Assembly: GCF_040802235.1 (NCBI RefSeq)
Contig: NC_133166.1
Coordinates: 116,140,991-116,204,990 of the forward strand
Direction of reading: 5' to 3'
DNA: 64,000 bases
DNA from: Manis javanica
Lineage: Eukaryota; Chordata; Mammalia; Pholidota; Manidae
How positions within the stretch are numbered: the first letter of the stretch is position 1; every line of letters begins with the position of its first letter. Of this stretch, positions 24,268 through 36,449 are shown in pieces. The translations under genes were made by a program, and so were the position numbers. Under the pieces are notes generated by a model. The model worked only from the letters and a program-made list of their open reading frames with translations, was not told the origin of the DNA and made no database searches.

Positions 24268-26393
24268 CACTTGCTCAGGTCCCCCCACTCTCTGCAACAT
24301 ACACCCAACCCAACCAACCCTCTCCCTGGTCTCCATCTTTCTCCCCACCCCATGCCAGTGCCCTCACCCCAGGCTCCTCCCATTAACACCAAGATTGCTT
24401 TCAAATTTCAACTTAAAAAAAAAGTAAAAAATGAATCACAGATTAACCAGTACCCCCACCGTTCTGCAACGCAATAGGAATGCCCAAACTAGGCTTGCCA
24501 TTTCTAAAAGAATCTGGGCATGACCAACCTGTACCCTCCCAGACCACAGAACACAATGACCCCCCAACACCCAACTAAATTTGCCAGTCTGCTCGTCTAA
24601 ATATTTGCTGAAGGCATTTCAAGCTGGAACACTTTTCCAACACACAGGTTACAGCATCACACTAATAATTCCTCTGGCCAATACACAGGCAGGCAGGCGG
24701 GCAGGTGAGTGGGTCACTGGGCTCCATCTGCAAGCTCCATCTAGAAGGCATCACTCTGCGTTGCGGCACCAACGTTAACATGTTCTACAGCTTAAGAATC
24801 TTCTCGAAGCAAGGTTCGTAGCACAGAACTAATATGACAGGAGGCTCAATATAGAAGATGCAGCATCTGAAAACCTCCATCCTAGAAAAGGAGGGGTGCC
24901 TGGAGGTTGGCGCTCACGTAGCATTCAAAGCAGCACACCTGCTGAAGGCCCAGGATGCAGCTGCTCTGGACTTTTTTTAGAGACTGCCCTCTCATAAGCT
25001 CATCTGAAAACCTTAGGTGGTGGCCTCCTGAATACAGGGCTTCCTGAGCACGGCCTGGAAACATGACATTGGAGAATTTCCACCTCCTAAGCCTCTGGAA
25101 ATTCAATCTGCAGACATCAATTTAGGCGGCCTCTCTCCTTCAGGGTCTCCCCTCCTGCACTGCTACGACTCACTGGCCAAGCGCTCCATTTCTCCTGGTG
25201 CCATCTGATCGCCATGATGAACGCTACAGTAACAAACCGCGGTCCACGAAGCATTTCAGTAATACGGCTGGTGCCATCGCTGCGGGCCCACCCGCGCGTG
25301 CCCGTTCAATCCCACCTCCACAGGCAGGCAGACCAACCCGCCCCACCCGCGTCTCAGTGGGGAGTGCCTATCCTCCTCCATTACCAGGAATACCGGCTCC
25401 AACAGGGACGGAGCAATTTTCCCAAGCTTACCGGATTACCAGAAGCAATGTTTTAAGTGAACGGTTAACCTTGAGAGGTAAAGGTAGGGGGGGCAGAGTG
25501 AGGTCACAGAAGTTAGCACGGAACCTAGAGGAAAAGTCCAAAGGGAAGCACTGCCACCTGGAAAATAAAGGGTGGGTCAATTTCCTCCGCAGGCACACAT
25601 CCTGCCTCGGCAGCCCCCCTGCCAAGACACACTACGTGCCACAGCAGTAAGCGCTTAGGGTGGCACCTTACCTACTGATTCATTCCAGAGACCACCCTCT
25701 CCTCTGACCAGGGGTCTGGCCCCGCACACACCTGGGATCCACCGTGCTGGGCCTGGCCTGGACCCGGTCCCAGGCGAGCCAAAATTACATACCACCCTGG
25801 GCCAGGGCTGTCAGCCCCACGAAGCTAAGTTCAGTTTCCACAAGACCAGGCCTCATCCCCAGGTGGGTTCACAACCCTTTGTCTGGAAAAAAACGGGGGC
25901 TGCTGGTAATGACGACTTCAGGATCAGTCCGCCCAGCCCAGCAGCGGCCCTGCACCCACGGCCTTCCTCCCTGATCCATCTCCAGGACATCGGCTGCCCA
26001 CTTCCACGTCTTCTCCATCAGAGACCCCTCTCTCCTCCGCCCCTTCTAAATCTCTGCCTTTCTGCCTCCATACAAAGCAGGGTGCTGGAGTGTAGGAGTG
26101 GCACCCTCCATGAGGTCAAGTCCCCCTTCTCCGGTGGACAGCCTGGGCTGTAGTCCTCCCCCTGCGTTCCTGGGGACACTGCCATGCGGCTTTCCCCAGC
26201 AGTCCTCCCCAAACCTGGTCTCCTCTTTGGCCTTCCCTCTCCTCGTACCCCCAACACCCTCAGTCTCATCTAACCCTGCCATCACGCCCCAGCTGAGGCT
26301 TGAAGCCCTAATCTGGCCTCTTCCTCCCGCAATAATACAGAGCGCGGCCCTCCCTCTGGCTAACTCCTGAGAGACAGGCCACAAACTTTTTTG

Positions 26394-26402
26394 CTTTTAT
26401 AG
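26394..26402 (-). promoter_or_regulatory. TATA box of the NEAT1 promoter
   Basis: The minus strand reads CTATAAAAG, starting about 35 nt and ending about 27 nt upstream of the predicted first base at 26,367. This is the normal TATA spacing and fixes the start site independently of sequence similarity. Confidence 0.85.
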
Positions 26403-26639
26403 CCCTGGGCCGCATCACCCGTGACCTTACTCAGCGGGACGATTCCTCCACTGCCACCGGAAAAAAGTTCCTCCCTGCCCCTGCCCTACGCGGTGTCTTG
26501 GGGCGGTTCTGGGTTCCGGAATGTCCACCCCACCCAATTCCCCAGCAGTCCTCCCTTCCCCCTTAGCAGCGCTGCCTGATATGGAGGGCAGATCTCAAAG
26601 TCACGTTTGGAGAGATTCCACGAGGGAGAAGTCCCCTTT

Positions 26640-27040
26640 CCTTCTGTTGGGGAACCGGATCCCTGAGAGGGAACTGGGTGGGCGAGGCAGGCGCAGGCCT
26701 CTATCCCAAGGGGGCGAGAGGACCCGCCGGGAACGCCTCAGGTCACCCCACCCCTGCAGAACTCCGAAAGAAGGGCCGGCAGAGTCTGGAAAATTCCAAG
26801 CGGCGGCGGAGGGATCCCTGCAGAGGGCGCATCACTGGCTGGGGCTGCCGGGTGGGGGCGGGGGGGCGGCGCGTGACTCCTCGGGCGGCTGCTCCGCCGG
26901 GAGGTCGGCGGTGACGTCAGCGCCCGCGGGGGTGGGGGCGGGGCGGCCGGGAGCGAGGCCCACCCTGGCCTCTCCGCGGAACGGCCAACGCCCGCACGTG
27001 GGCACCTGGTCCCGGAGAACGGCGAGCTGAGCTGCGCCTA
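26640..27040. promoter_or_regulatory. CpG-rich promoter-proximal block upstream of NEAT1
   Basis: A short, very GC- and CpG-rich stretch with G-runs on the plus strand (about 26,850-26,875 and 26,928-26,945, potential G-quadruplexes), a full palindromic CRE, TGACGTCA (26,912-26,919), and an E-box/hypoxia-type core, GCACGTGGG (from 26,994). It lies 0.3-0.7 kb upstream of the NEAT1 TATA box. It may be the distal NEAT1 promoter or a bidirectional start region. NEAT1 is known to respond to stress factors (p53, HIF, HSF1); which sites act here is not shown by the sequence. Confidence 0.6.
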
Positions 27041-28369
27041 CAGTGGCTGTGTTAGAAACCTTGCTGAGATTTTATTATTTTTTAAAATGGTTGGGAGCAA
27101 GTTGATTAAAGCGGTTAAGCCGGGTTGCCCGCGGTGGCTTGAAGAGCGTGTGTCATGGTTTTGTTATTCTCTGTCACCAGGGGCCTGGAGGGTTGAAGTA
27201 TTTCGTAAGCAAAAATATCTATGCTGGAATAAGGAGTTAATGATGGTTCATGGTGTATTCATTGGAAACAAGTAGTTGCAAAATAATGAAACACAAAATC
27301 TTGTGTAGAGGACAATACACTGTATGTAATTGCATGGCAACAAGACCAAAGGGTATAGATAGTCCACCCATTTTACTCTTGGGTTGAGAGGTAGGAAAAA
27401 AGTTTTTTTTTAAATTACATTTGTTTAGGGTAGTTTACTGGCTGTGCTGACTGGTTGGGGGTACTGCCCACTGGCTGCCCCCACAGAGCAGGCCTCACCT
27501 GGGTCTCCCGAAGCACAGGGAAAAACCAACCAGTGAACTGCCCCGTCTGCCAAGGCCAAGTGAGACCTGAGAACTTGGTGAGGATTTGGTGAAGCTTTTG
27601 AGAAGGGTAGTTGCCATCTTCTTGCCAATGGTGCCAGGGTGAGGGGGAAGCACAGCCCAAGAGCCCCAGGTGGCCTCCTGTCAGCCCTGGCCTGTGAGGT
27701 AGAGAGTGGAGGTAGGTGGCCTGAGTACCAGAACTGAGAATGGCTTCTTAGACCAACTATCTACCAGGAAGTCTCCACCCGGGGTAAACACCCACACCCA
27801 AAAAAACAAAACTGCTTGTGACAACAGGCTCCCTTGGCAACAGGAGGAAAACTGAGGAAGAATTTTCCTCTTGCCTCTGCAAGATGGCATCTGCGGCAGG
27901 GCTGGGCCCCGCAGCCGCACCCTCCCTGTGGTTCTGGAAAAAACATGACTCATGCGACTCTCAGCACAGAAGATGGAGCACGGCAAGCCTGGGCTCGTTC
28001 ACCAGCCGCGGTTTAGCTGAGCTCTTCTACCAGGAGAAGATTCCAGCAGCTGACCCTTCTCTGAGGTCTGCCCTATTGCTTTTGTCCTGGCAAATGTTTC
28101 CAGGGGTGGGTTGGGGGAGACTTGGCCTGAAAAAACAGTGGAGAAATAGGAAATTGCCTGTCAGAATGTTCTAGACATCTGGGAGGTGCATGTTACACCA
28201 AGCAAGTGCTTTTCCTGCTGCGTCACTTTACCAGGCTGTGGGGTCAGCCCTGTGTTTATCTACGATGCACCTGAGAGATGGTGGTAACCACCAGCCGGCT
28301 GCTTCCTGGGCCCAGCTTGATGTCTTAGCTTGCTTTTCTCTACGTCTGGTTTAAAAATCTCTTGTTCAC

Positions 28370-28931
28370 ATGTCTCATTCCTAAATCCCAGAAACAAACT
28401 GTCTCAGATTTTATTTTTCAAAAGCAAAGTTGGTGGAATTAGCAACACACAAAGCATGAGGCATCTAGGAAGCCTAAGATTCTCAATTACAAACGAAGGC
28501 CCTCCTTTGTGTCCTCGTGTCTGGAGCAGCCCCAGCCACCCACTCCATTTTCAAGGACAAAATGGAGCCACTTGTGCTAAGCCCCACACAAGACTGCATA
28601 CTTGACCTAATTACAGTTTCAGCCTCTCCCAAGAGTGGAATTTTAAACCAGTGAGTCTGGAATTTCCTGATCATCACTGGAGAGGTAATGTGCGTGATGG
28701 AACCCCCTCCTCTTCCCTTCAAGGGAAGGTGACTTTGGCTGAAACAATCCCTTCTTTTTTCCCCCAGTAACCTCCTTGTCCTGCCCCCTTTTGCCTATAA
28801 AGTCCTTCCATTTTGTACAGTGCCTGAGAACTCCCTTCTATCTACTAGCTGGGATCCTGCCAGATCCATGAATTGTTGAATAAAGCCAATTAGATCTTAA
28901 AATGTACTCAGTGGAATCTTGTGTTTTATCA
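28370..28931 (+). mobile_element. Solitary retroviral LTR (old ERV remnant)
   Basis: LTR-like layout on the plus strand: TATA box GCCTATAAAG (28,796-28,801 core), about 80 bp later GAATAAAGCC (AATAAA at 28,879-28,884), a T-rich R/U5-like end and a terminal CA near 28,930. No gag, pol or env remains next to it. The 5' boundary is uncertain. It points away from NEAT1, towards FRMD8. Confidence 0.6.
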
Positions 28932-31900
28932 CTAGAAAACCACACAGAAACATCTGTGCCCTGCCTGAGGGAGCCCAGACAGTGCTCGCAGAAAGATGGA
29001 CAAATATGGGGCTTAAGTTGTGCCTCCTTCTCTGCAAATGAGACTAAAAATATCTCCACCCTGACAGAGGAGGAGGGCATGCATCAGCATATTTCTCTAG
29101 ATCAAAACATGCTGTTCCAGGAAACATCAGTAAACAAGACCTTAGATGCCTGGGTGGAGCTGGGTGATGGGCACGCCCCTTCCTGGGGGGTTGCAGAAGC
29201 CTGCCCCTTCCAAGGCAGCCCACCCAGGGGCCCAGGGTTGGAGGGGGAAGAAGGACTGGAAAGGGCCCCTTGGGCAACATCCGGATTGCAGGGTCAGGTC
29301 CCGGGCACCAAGTCCTTTCTCACGGCCATAGCCACCTCCCCATCATATTCTGAAGCCAGCTCAGCTCAGTTGTTCCAAACACATACCATCCCAGGAAAGG
29401 ACCCAGATTTCCTAAGGAGCCCCTGGGCAAGGGAGAGAAGGCGGTGAGAAAGGAGTGGTACTTCAGGTTCTCACCCATACCAGGATATGGCAGTTTTGGG
29501 GCCACTGCTCAAGAATGTGCCAGAACATTACCCTGTCCCCTGCAAATCCAGTTCCAGAGCTGTGGTGGCCTCCAAGGTCACCTTGGGCTCCCCAATCCTG
29601 GAGACCCTTAGAGGAAGCCTTTTTCCCCTCTGTGCTCTGAAGCCCGTCGTCTCAGGGCCTGGGTGAGGAAACTGCAGTCAGCGCACAGTGGGGAGCAGCC
29701 CCTACAGGAACCACAACCCAGACCCCACCCGTGGCCCCTCCACTCTCCTGCCCTGGCAGGAAGCTGGGCCTCAGCCTGGGCTCCGGCGGTTAGCCCCCAC
29801 CTCATGTGGCTCGGGACACACTCTCAACCTCTCCCAGTGGCCTTACGGGTTCCCACTCAAATTCTGATGGATATGGTTCTGCCTGGAAGGCTCTTGACCC
29901 CGTGGCCACCTGCCAGCTGTCCCTGAGCTCCTTCAGGCCTCTGCTCAGGGTGGCCTCTGTGAGCCCTGGCCCCACTGCCCCACTGGGTTTGAGCGCCTTG
30001 AGGGGTTTCTGTGTGTTTTGCCCTCTGCTGGGTCTGTGTCCATAGTCCCTGCCACACAGCGGACCTCAGTAAATGTGCTGAAAATTTTTATAAAGTTCGC
30101 TCTTCCACTGTGAGGCCCCCAGTAAATGTGTGTGGTATTTTCCAAACTACTGAAGGAAAGGAATGAGTCCCCAGGTCAATGGCAGCCCCAGATCTGGAGG
30201 CCTGCCTAGCCCTGGGCTCCCAGGCCAGGAGACAAGGACAGGGCTGGGGGCTGCTTCCTGGGGACCGGGGACCGGCCGCTCGCAGGGAGTGCCTGGGCTG
30301 GGCTGCAGGAACCAGGGGAGCCTTGCTCTGCCAAAACTGGCAGAAGGCACTTGAGGGAGAGGGCATTGAAGTTGGAGACCCCACAGACCCTGGTATACAA
30401 AGCAGAAGAGGGGATGGACACCCCGGTTCCCTGCTTGAATTTTCTGGGCCCATGTGGGCCACAGGCAGGGAACCTGAGGGAGGGGTTAGCAGGGAGGAGA
30501 CCCCTAGTTGGGACCCTTGTCTCCTCTTTGGGGTTGGGGTCTGTGGGGACTGAGAAGTCCCTGATGGCCTTTCCTGGGGGCCTCTCCTCTGGGGTTGGGC
30601 CTCAGGCCACTCCTCCACAACTCTGATGGTGTCAGTCCCCTGTCAGAGCTCCAGGACACCTGGCCACATACACCCCCAAGTCCCGGGCATCAGGACCTCG
30701 GTGTCCCAGCTCTACGGGCCCCTCCCCTTCCCTGAGCCTTTGCCCAAGCTGACCTCCTGGAGCTCACCCTGCCTTTCTCCTGACAACTCCTTCACTGGTT
30801 GACAGTCCCCTCCTGTGTCCTGAATTCCCTGTTCCCAAGTGCTCACCAGACCCACCTGCTCCCCTCCCCACACACTGAGCAAGCCCCAGCAGAGGAGGGG
30901 CCTGGTCTCACAGGCCTTGCCTCCCTCAGCCACTGCTGTGCTCCACCAGTGACCTCCCAGACCTCCTCAGTCCCCCTGTGGTTAAGCAAGTCCCAGCTTT
31001 CCTCAGCCCCACGCTTTGGCCTGTGCCCACCTTGCCAGCCTCTTCTCCTAGCCCCACCCACCAGGAATCCTGGTAACAGCTCCTCTTGGCAGAGAGCTGA
31101 ACATAGCTGACATCCCGCTAACTCCCAGCCCTTGGTTTGCCCACACCCCGAGAAACCCTCTCCCTTCTCTGGGGCCTGCCTGAGCCACCCACTCCCCCTG
31201 AGCCTTGACTCGCTGCTACAGTGACCCTGCCAGAGTACGGGTGGTCCAGACTGTCCTTGAACCTTTGAAGGAGATTTTACTGCTCTGGCTACCCCTTGGC
31301 CCACCTAAGTGGCTTCTGTAAGCAAGGTGTGCGCGGCGCCAGGGCTTCTGCTTCTGTGGGCAAAGTAGAAACCCTGAGTGGTTCCGTCGACCTGGAGGCT
31401 GCTGACCTTGACACTGTGAGTGAGGCCTATGCTCTCACTGGCCTGGAATGTCAGTGGCACCCACCACCCCTTCCATCAAATGCCAAGGTCAAATGAGCAG
31501 AGGACACAAAATCTTCCCAGAGAATAGCTGGGACTATTATTGTCTCTCTTGCAAATTTTATTTATGACAAATAGTTTAAAATAGCTGGAGGGCTCAGTGT
31601 GGGGGGGAGGCAGGTGCTGAGAGAAGGGCCGGCATAGCTGGGAAGCCAGTGGAGCCTGCTCCTGCTGCCCTGTCAGAGCAGAAGGGAGCTGAGCAGCCCC
31701 GGGTGTGCCCACCCCACCTCCTGGATTCCCCAAATAGCCCTAGTTTTAAAAATTTTTTATTTGGTTTTAATTTCACTGAAAAAAATATTCCAAAGCATAA
31801 CCTGCTGGTGGGACGTGGATCGTGGTCTTGGAAATGGGGGTGCAAGTAGGAAACCCAGGAGAAACCCTGTGTCTAGTGCTCTCAGAGGTCCAAGCTGCCA

Positions 31901-33799
31901 GGTGGTGGTGGCCAGGGGCTGGGACGTCTGCTCTGAGTGGGGGTGGGCATGCAGTGCTTGACCGAAGGCCACCCAAACTCCGCCCCAGGTTCCAGGCTGT
32001 GTGTAGATCTGGGCGAGAGGTGCCAACTCACTGACTTTGCAGCTGAGCTGGAGGAGGAAAGGGCGGGCTTAGCTGCCCCCTGCTGGCCACAGCCGGGCCA
32101 GCAACCTGCTGCCAGTAACTGGAAGCTGACTGGATCTCCCCAACTCCCCACCGAATTGGCAGCCTGGTGGAGGCAAGAAAAAATAGCTGACCTTGGGACA
32201 ACAGGCTTGCTGCTTACAACTGAAGTCCTGCCCCCATGCCGTCTCACTTTGCTCCTTTTGTCGCTATCCTACGGGAGAACATCACACTCTCCTCCAGGAA
32301 GCCTTCCTGGATCACTGACTCTGTTGTCTTTTCCCTGTCACGTGTTGGGTGTGGCCAGCTCATCTGTCAGGGGAAATCACCTGTGCGCAAAGTGGCTTGT
32401 TTTCCTTCTCCCAGCGTTCCCATCTCCAGTGTCCCCTGAAAGGATTCTGAGCTGACATTCTCTTGGGCAACTTGGTCACTAATTGTGTAACTCCTCACGC
32501 AGGGGCATCTAGAACTGCCCACCGACATGGACCTGTGCCCAACACCGACACTGCAGCCCTCTCCTGGACAAGAGCTTCCTTGGTCATCGGGCTGTAGCTT
32601 TTCTGGGCCCAGCGGGGCCTCTTGCCTCCTGGGGGCGTCTGCACGTGTCAGCACACTGTTGGCCACCACAGCACAGAGCAGGGTCCTCCTCCCGTGGACG
32701 GATCTGAGCTGGCCTCCCGGCACTGGCCCAGGTAGGCTGGGATTGAGAAGGCCTGCGGGAGTGTGTTCCAGGTGCCACGAGCAGTGGAGAGGAGCCCACA
32801 AATGCCCTTGTCTCAGAAGGGGTAACAGGACTGCCTGTGCTGGTTGTTCCAGTGACCTCTGCTGCCCATGTTCTGAAGCATTAACGGGTGTCTGGGGGAC
32901 ACGAAGACACTGTCCCACTGTGCTGACCCCCGTGGGTAGTCTTGGTAGGGCAAGGGTGGAAGCAATGTGGGCTTGGGGGAGGATTGGGAAGCCAAGGTGA
33001 AGAGGAAGGGGCTGAAGGGTGCTGAGCAAAGACCCGAAGGTAGGAGACAGCAGTTCTAGAAAGGTGTGTTCTAGAAATATGTGTAGCTCACATTTCTGGT
33101 GGGTAGGGACCCATTCAGGACTTGTGCAGCCTGAAGCTAAAATAATTTTAGGGACCCTTTACAAGAAAAGTAATTTTAAAAATTCTACTTTTGCAAATTT
33201 TACAAAACCATTGAACACACTGCTGGGCCCTCCCAGAGCCTTGCAAGAGCATCGTGCAAAGCAGAACGCCCTGAAGCCTGACCATTCATTCCAAGTGACT
33301 CAGCCTCTGGGCAGGCCCGTGTCTGCATAGCAGGATGGGGCTGCTGTTCACACCATCAAGATGTTGCTGACCACCTGTTCAGAGCTTGGGTTTGGGGCTG
33401 GTGCCACTTAACAGGAATGTCTAAACCAGGGCACAGCCTTAGGGTGCCTAGAGTGTGCAGAAGAGGGCACAGAGCTCTTCACAGACCAGGAAGCTAACTC
33501 CTAGGGACCTTCTAGCAGCCATCTTGCGACACAGAGCTGAGCTCTGCACCAGGATCTAGCTCCCAGCGGGCTCTCTCCCCCATCCCCTTTGGCCAGAGTG
33601 ACCTGCATTGCGCCAGCCTGGAGCATTAGTTCCTCCGTGTTGCTGGCACGGTTCCCAGGCAGCCTCAGCCTTCACAGCCCGGCAGCTGCTGCTGCTCACC
33701 TGGCCCCCCACAGGGAGGTAATGAGGTCCAGTCAGAGACCCACGGAGGAGGATGTCACCGGCCTGCAGCACAAAACAGGGAGGGCTGGGGTGGTGTGGT

Positions 33800-34270
33800 A
33801 GGTAGACTAAACCCCCCTAGGTGTCCGTACCCAGATCCTGAGAGCCTGGGAATGTTAGGTTATGTGAGAAAAGGGGATTAAGGTTACTCATCAGCTGACT
33901 ATAAGGGAGATCATTCTGGGTCATCCACGCTGGCCCAACATAATCATGACGGTCTTCAAGCAGGGAAGAGGAAGGCAGACGGCAGAGATGTGAGGAGGGC
34001 AGGCCAGTCACTGTGTGCTGCGAGGACCCCACTCACCTCCACCAGCTCGGAAGCTGGAGGAAGGGGCCACGAGCCAAGGGATCTCGGTGGCCTCTAGAAG
34101 CTGGAAAAGGCAAAGAAACGGGTTTTCCCCTAGAGCCTCCGGAAGGAACCAGCTCTGTTGATCTTAGTCCAGGAGGCTCATTCTGACCTCCAGTCCTGTA
34201 GGTAATGGGTGTGTGCTGTTTACAGCCACTAAAATTGCAGTCATGCGTTACAGCAGCCATAGATTCACAC
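33800..34270 (+). mobile_element. MaLR/MLT-like LTR fragment
   Basis: Recognisable stretches, including AGGTGTCCGTACCCAGATCC, GGAGATCATTCTGGGTCATC, AGAAGCTGGAAAAGGCAAAG and CCTAGAGCCTCCGGAAGGAA. It ends with the TTTACAGCCACTAAAATTGC and GTTACAGCAGCCATAG tail common to such elements. The family name is from memory and tentative. Confidence 0.5.
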
Positions 34271-34844
34271 AGGGCGAGGGCAGATGGGCCGGGTGAGGGG
34301 AAGGAGCTCCAGGCCTGCAAGGCCCCGGGCTGTTGGCGCCCCCTTACCCACCAGAGTGGGGAGGTCTGGGCCATCTTGGGCCTTGGCCTCCCGGGTGGAC
34401 CCTCTTCTCCCTCCCGGCTTTCCAGCCACAGGACTTAAGTGGAGACTTAGGTCGGCACCTCACATATGTGCCCACACTCATGGCCTCATGCTGCCCTGGC
34501 CAGGTGGGGGCTCCACAGAAGACAAGGCACCATTCGCTGTCACAGATGCCCGAGGCAGGAGGCCCTAGTCCCAGGACCGGACGTCACTGCCGTGGGACGC
34601 GTGGCTTCCTCCTCCCAATTCCCACAATGTTCAGTGTGAAGCCCGTCCCCGAACAGTGCTCACCCTACAGGGCCAAAGCCCTGGCCGACCACCAAGACCG
34701 GACAACTTCACTCCAGCTGCTCCAGTCGTGTTCAGCTTGGTGAGCCTGCAGGGCTGCGTATTTCATACAAAGCAAATATGCAACCTGTAATAGCTCTGGG
34801 CTGTAATTACCACACGCTTGTGATTTCCTACCATAAATCACCGT

Positions 34845-36449
34845 AAAGTTTGCTGGAAATGGACTTTATTGATGAGTTCACATGATACAAAAGAATGAGA
34901 ATATTCAAAGGGCACTTAATAAAAACACTGATTTGTCCCAAGGGGCAGGCAGGCGAGGTGACAGCGCAATAGATGCTTAGAAAACAGAAGGCTGAGGAAT
35001 AAAAACAAGTAGTCTGTGTACACACACACACACACACACACTCCCCACGGGCTCAGCCCATCAGGTGAGAATTCCCCTTGGCATTAACAGCACATAGGAT
35101 GAGACGGGCCAGACAGACGGGGGCAGCCAGTGAGGTCGAGTGACTCCAGGAGGGGAGGTGGATGTCCTCTGGCTGGGACACCAGTTTATTATGACAAACA
35201 ACAAAAGGCACACCCACCTCCAAGCATCTGGAGTGTTCAAAAGCCACCAAGGGGGGAGGCGAGTGGGCTCTTACATCTGGAGACAAGAGGCGCACGCTTC
35301 CTCCCCTCGGCTCCACAGGGAAGGGGAGACAAAGCAAAGCCCTGAGCTGGGCCTGGCCTGTCTCCTTCCGGTGGAAAGTCCCAGGAAGCGCCTGGGACCT
35401 ACCAGCGGGGCCCACGCACGCACGCACGCTGGGGCTGGGGAGGCGCTCCTCTGGGCCGGCTCAGGGGCCAAAGGCCGGAGGACAGAGCTGGGGAAGGGCG
35501 GCGCCCAGAGCCAAGTCTGGCCTCCTGCGTCCTGGGATAGAGACTTGTATGGGCCAGGCCAGGGCCAGGCCACATGGCAACATGGTGCCGGTGCTGCCTG
35601 GGAAGGAGAGCCCTAGTCTAAGGCTGGGGGCGGTTCTCTCAAGTTGCCAGAGTTCACAGTCTTCACGGCACCAAAGCAGATGACAAAACAGCAAAACTGC
35701 AAATGGAAGCCCCGGGGGCTTTGGGAACTTCTCAGAATGACACGTGGGCCTGCTGGGCTCACTGGTCCAGAGGACAGCTACGACCCAGCACAGAACATCA
35801 GCAAAGACGAGCAAAAAGGCACTTTTCTTCTGGTTAGTGTCTCCTGCCTGAGAGGCCCGAGCGAGGGGCACAGGGCACTTCCTTGCCAGGCTAGGCCCAG
35901 CTCCCTCCAGTGCCATCCAGCCAGGGAGGATATAAGTGGAGGGGCCTCACCTCCTGTTCTTGCTGAGGTTCAAGCCAAGGAGGCAAGGAGGCCCTTCCTG
36001 GCCTCCCCTCACCCACCACACACAGTGATGGCCCATCCTGGCAGCAGGGGGTGGGTGGAATGCTGGCAGAAGGAATGTGAGGACGTGGTCACCAAAGTCC
36101 AGGGAACAGACCAAAGACCGGGCCTACGGGGCCTGAGCCCTATTCCTTGGCCACCTGCCATCAGAGCTGCCACCAGGGACTTCAGAACAGGGACACTGTC
36201 CATCTTGAGAGGGACACAAAAAGTGAGTCCCTGGGTAGGAAGGGTGGCCAGGGCCTGATCAAATGATCCTGAGACAGCAGCGGGGCCCGTGGCTCAGGGG
36301 AAGGGCAGGCAGTCTGCAAGTGGGACGCTGCGGGAGCCCCCAGCCAGCTCTGCATGGCCCAGGCTCCCTCCCAGGCGGGGGGTCACCTCACCCTCTGAGG
36401 CAGCCCTCCTCCCAGCACAAGGGCCCCAGCCTGGGCCCGCCCAGTGTCC
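34845..36449 (-). other. FRMD8: FRMD8 3' UTR with poly(A) signal
   Basis: About 1.6 kb follow the TGA at 36,450-36,452. An AATAAA on the minus strand at 34,865-34,870 is the likely poly(A) signal, with cleavage about 10-25 nt further on. A (CA)n run on the plus strand at about 35,020-35,041 lies inside the UTR. The length fits the known FRMD8 mRNA of roughly 3 kb. I saw no ORF in it that resembles a protein. Confidence 0.65.
35020..35041. repeat. (CA)11 run in the FRMD8 3' UTR
   Basis: Alternating CA on the plus strand, GU in the FRMD8 mRNA, about 150 nt before the poly(A) signal. Confidence 0.85.

Larger units (their letters stand above)
5523..26367 (-). ncRNA. NEAT1: NEAT1 long isoform (NEAT1_2), paraspeckle scaffold lncRNA
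   Basis: Nuclear architectural RNA that scaffolds paraspeckles by binding NONO, SFPQ and related proteins. Identification rests on four landmarks in the right order on the minus strand. The 5' end at about 26,367 (GGAGTTAGCC, then a purine-rich stretch and GGTTAGATGAGA) closely resembles the human NEAT1 start as I remember it. A TATA box lies about 30 bp upstream. A short-isoform poly(A) signal lies about 3.6 kb downstream. The 3' end is a triple-helix element followed directly by a tRNA-like structure. The span of about 20.8 kb fits the known mouse (about 21 kb) and human (about 22.7 kb) transcripts. There is no conserved ORF. The middle is full of L1 and HAL1-like fragments, mostly antisense to the transcript. 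Its position downstream of FRMD8, on the same strand, matches the human order. The long form should end by RNase P cleavage at the 5522/5523 boundary rather than by polyadenylation. Confidence 0.95.
22700..26367 (-). ncRNA. NEAT1: NEAT1 short polyadenylated isoform (NEAT1_1)
   Basis: It shares the 5' end of NEAT1_2 and should end just past the AATAAA (minus strand) at 22,722-22,727, giving about 3.65 kb; the human short form is about 3.7 kb. The isoform choice is known to depend on CFIm binding UGUA motifs upstream of this signal and on HNRNPK opposing it. The exact cleavage base is not visible and 22,700 is an estimate. A large direct repeat (23,196-23,481 and 23,983-24,267) falls inside this isoform. 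A second AATAAA on the minus strand at 22,315-22,320 could be an alternative end but lacks a comparable UGUA cluster. Confidence 0.82.
26368..34844. other. NEAT1-FRMD8 intergenic region
   Basis: About 8.5 kb between the FRMD8 poly(A) site and the NEAT1 start, close to the human spacing. It holds the NEAT1 upstream CpG block, an LTR near 28.4-28.9 kb and a MaLR-like LTR near 33.8-34.3 kb. An L2-like tail near 29.9-30.1 kb and GC-rich unique sequence fill most of the rest. The longer ORFs (for example 32,367-33,029 minus) show no domain, no splice pattern and no family resemblance, so I do not call them. Confidence 0.55.

Noticed and set aside
26521-27030. 169-codon ORF in the CpG block upstream of NEAT1
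   Set aside because: Long ORFs arise easily in GC-rich DNA with few stop codons; the product is a low-complexity Arg/Gly/Pro sequence without a family.
32367-33029. 220-codon ORF on the minus strand between NEAT1 and FRMD8
   Set aside because: No domain, signal, splice signal or family resemblance; overlaps other ORFs of similar length in other frames.
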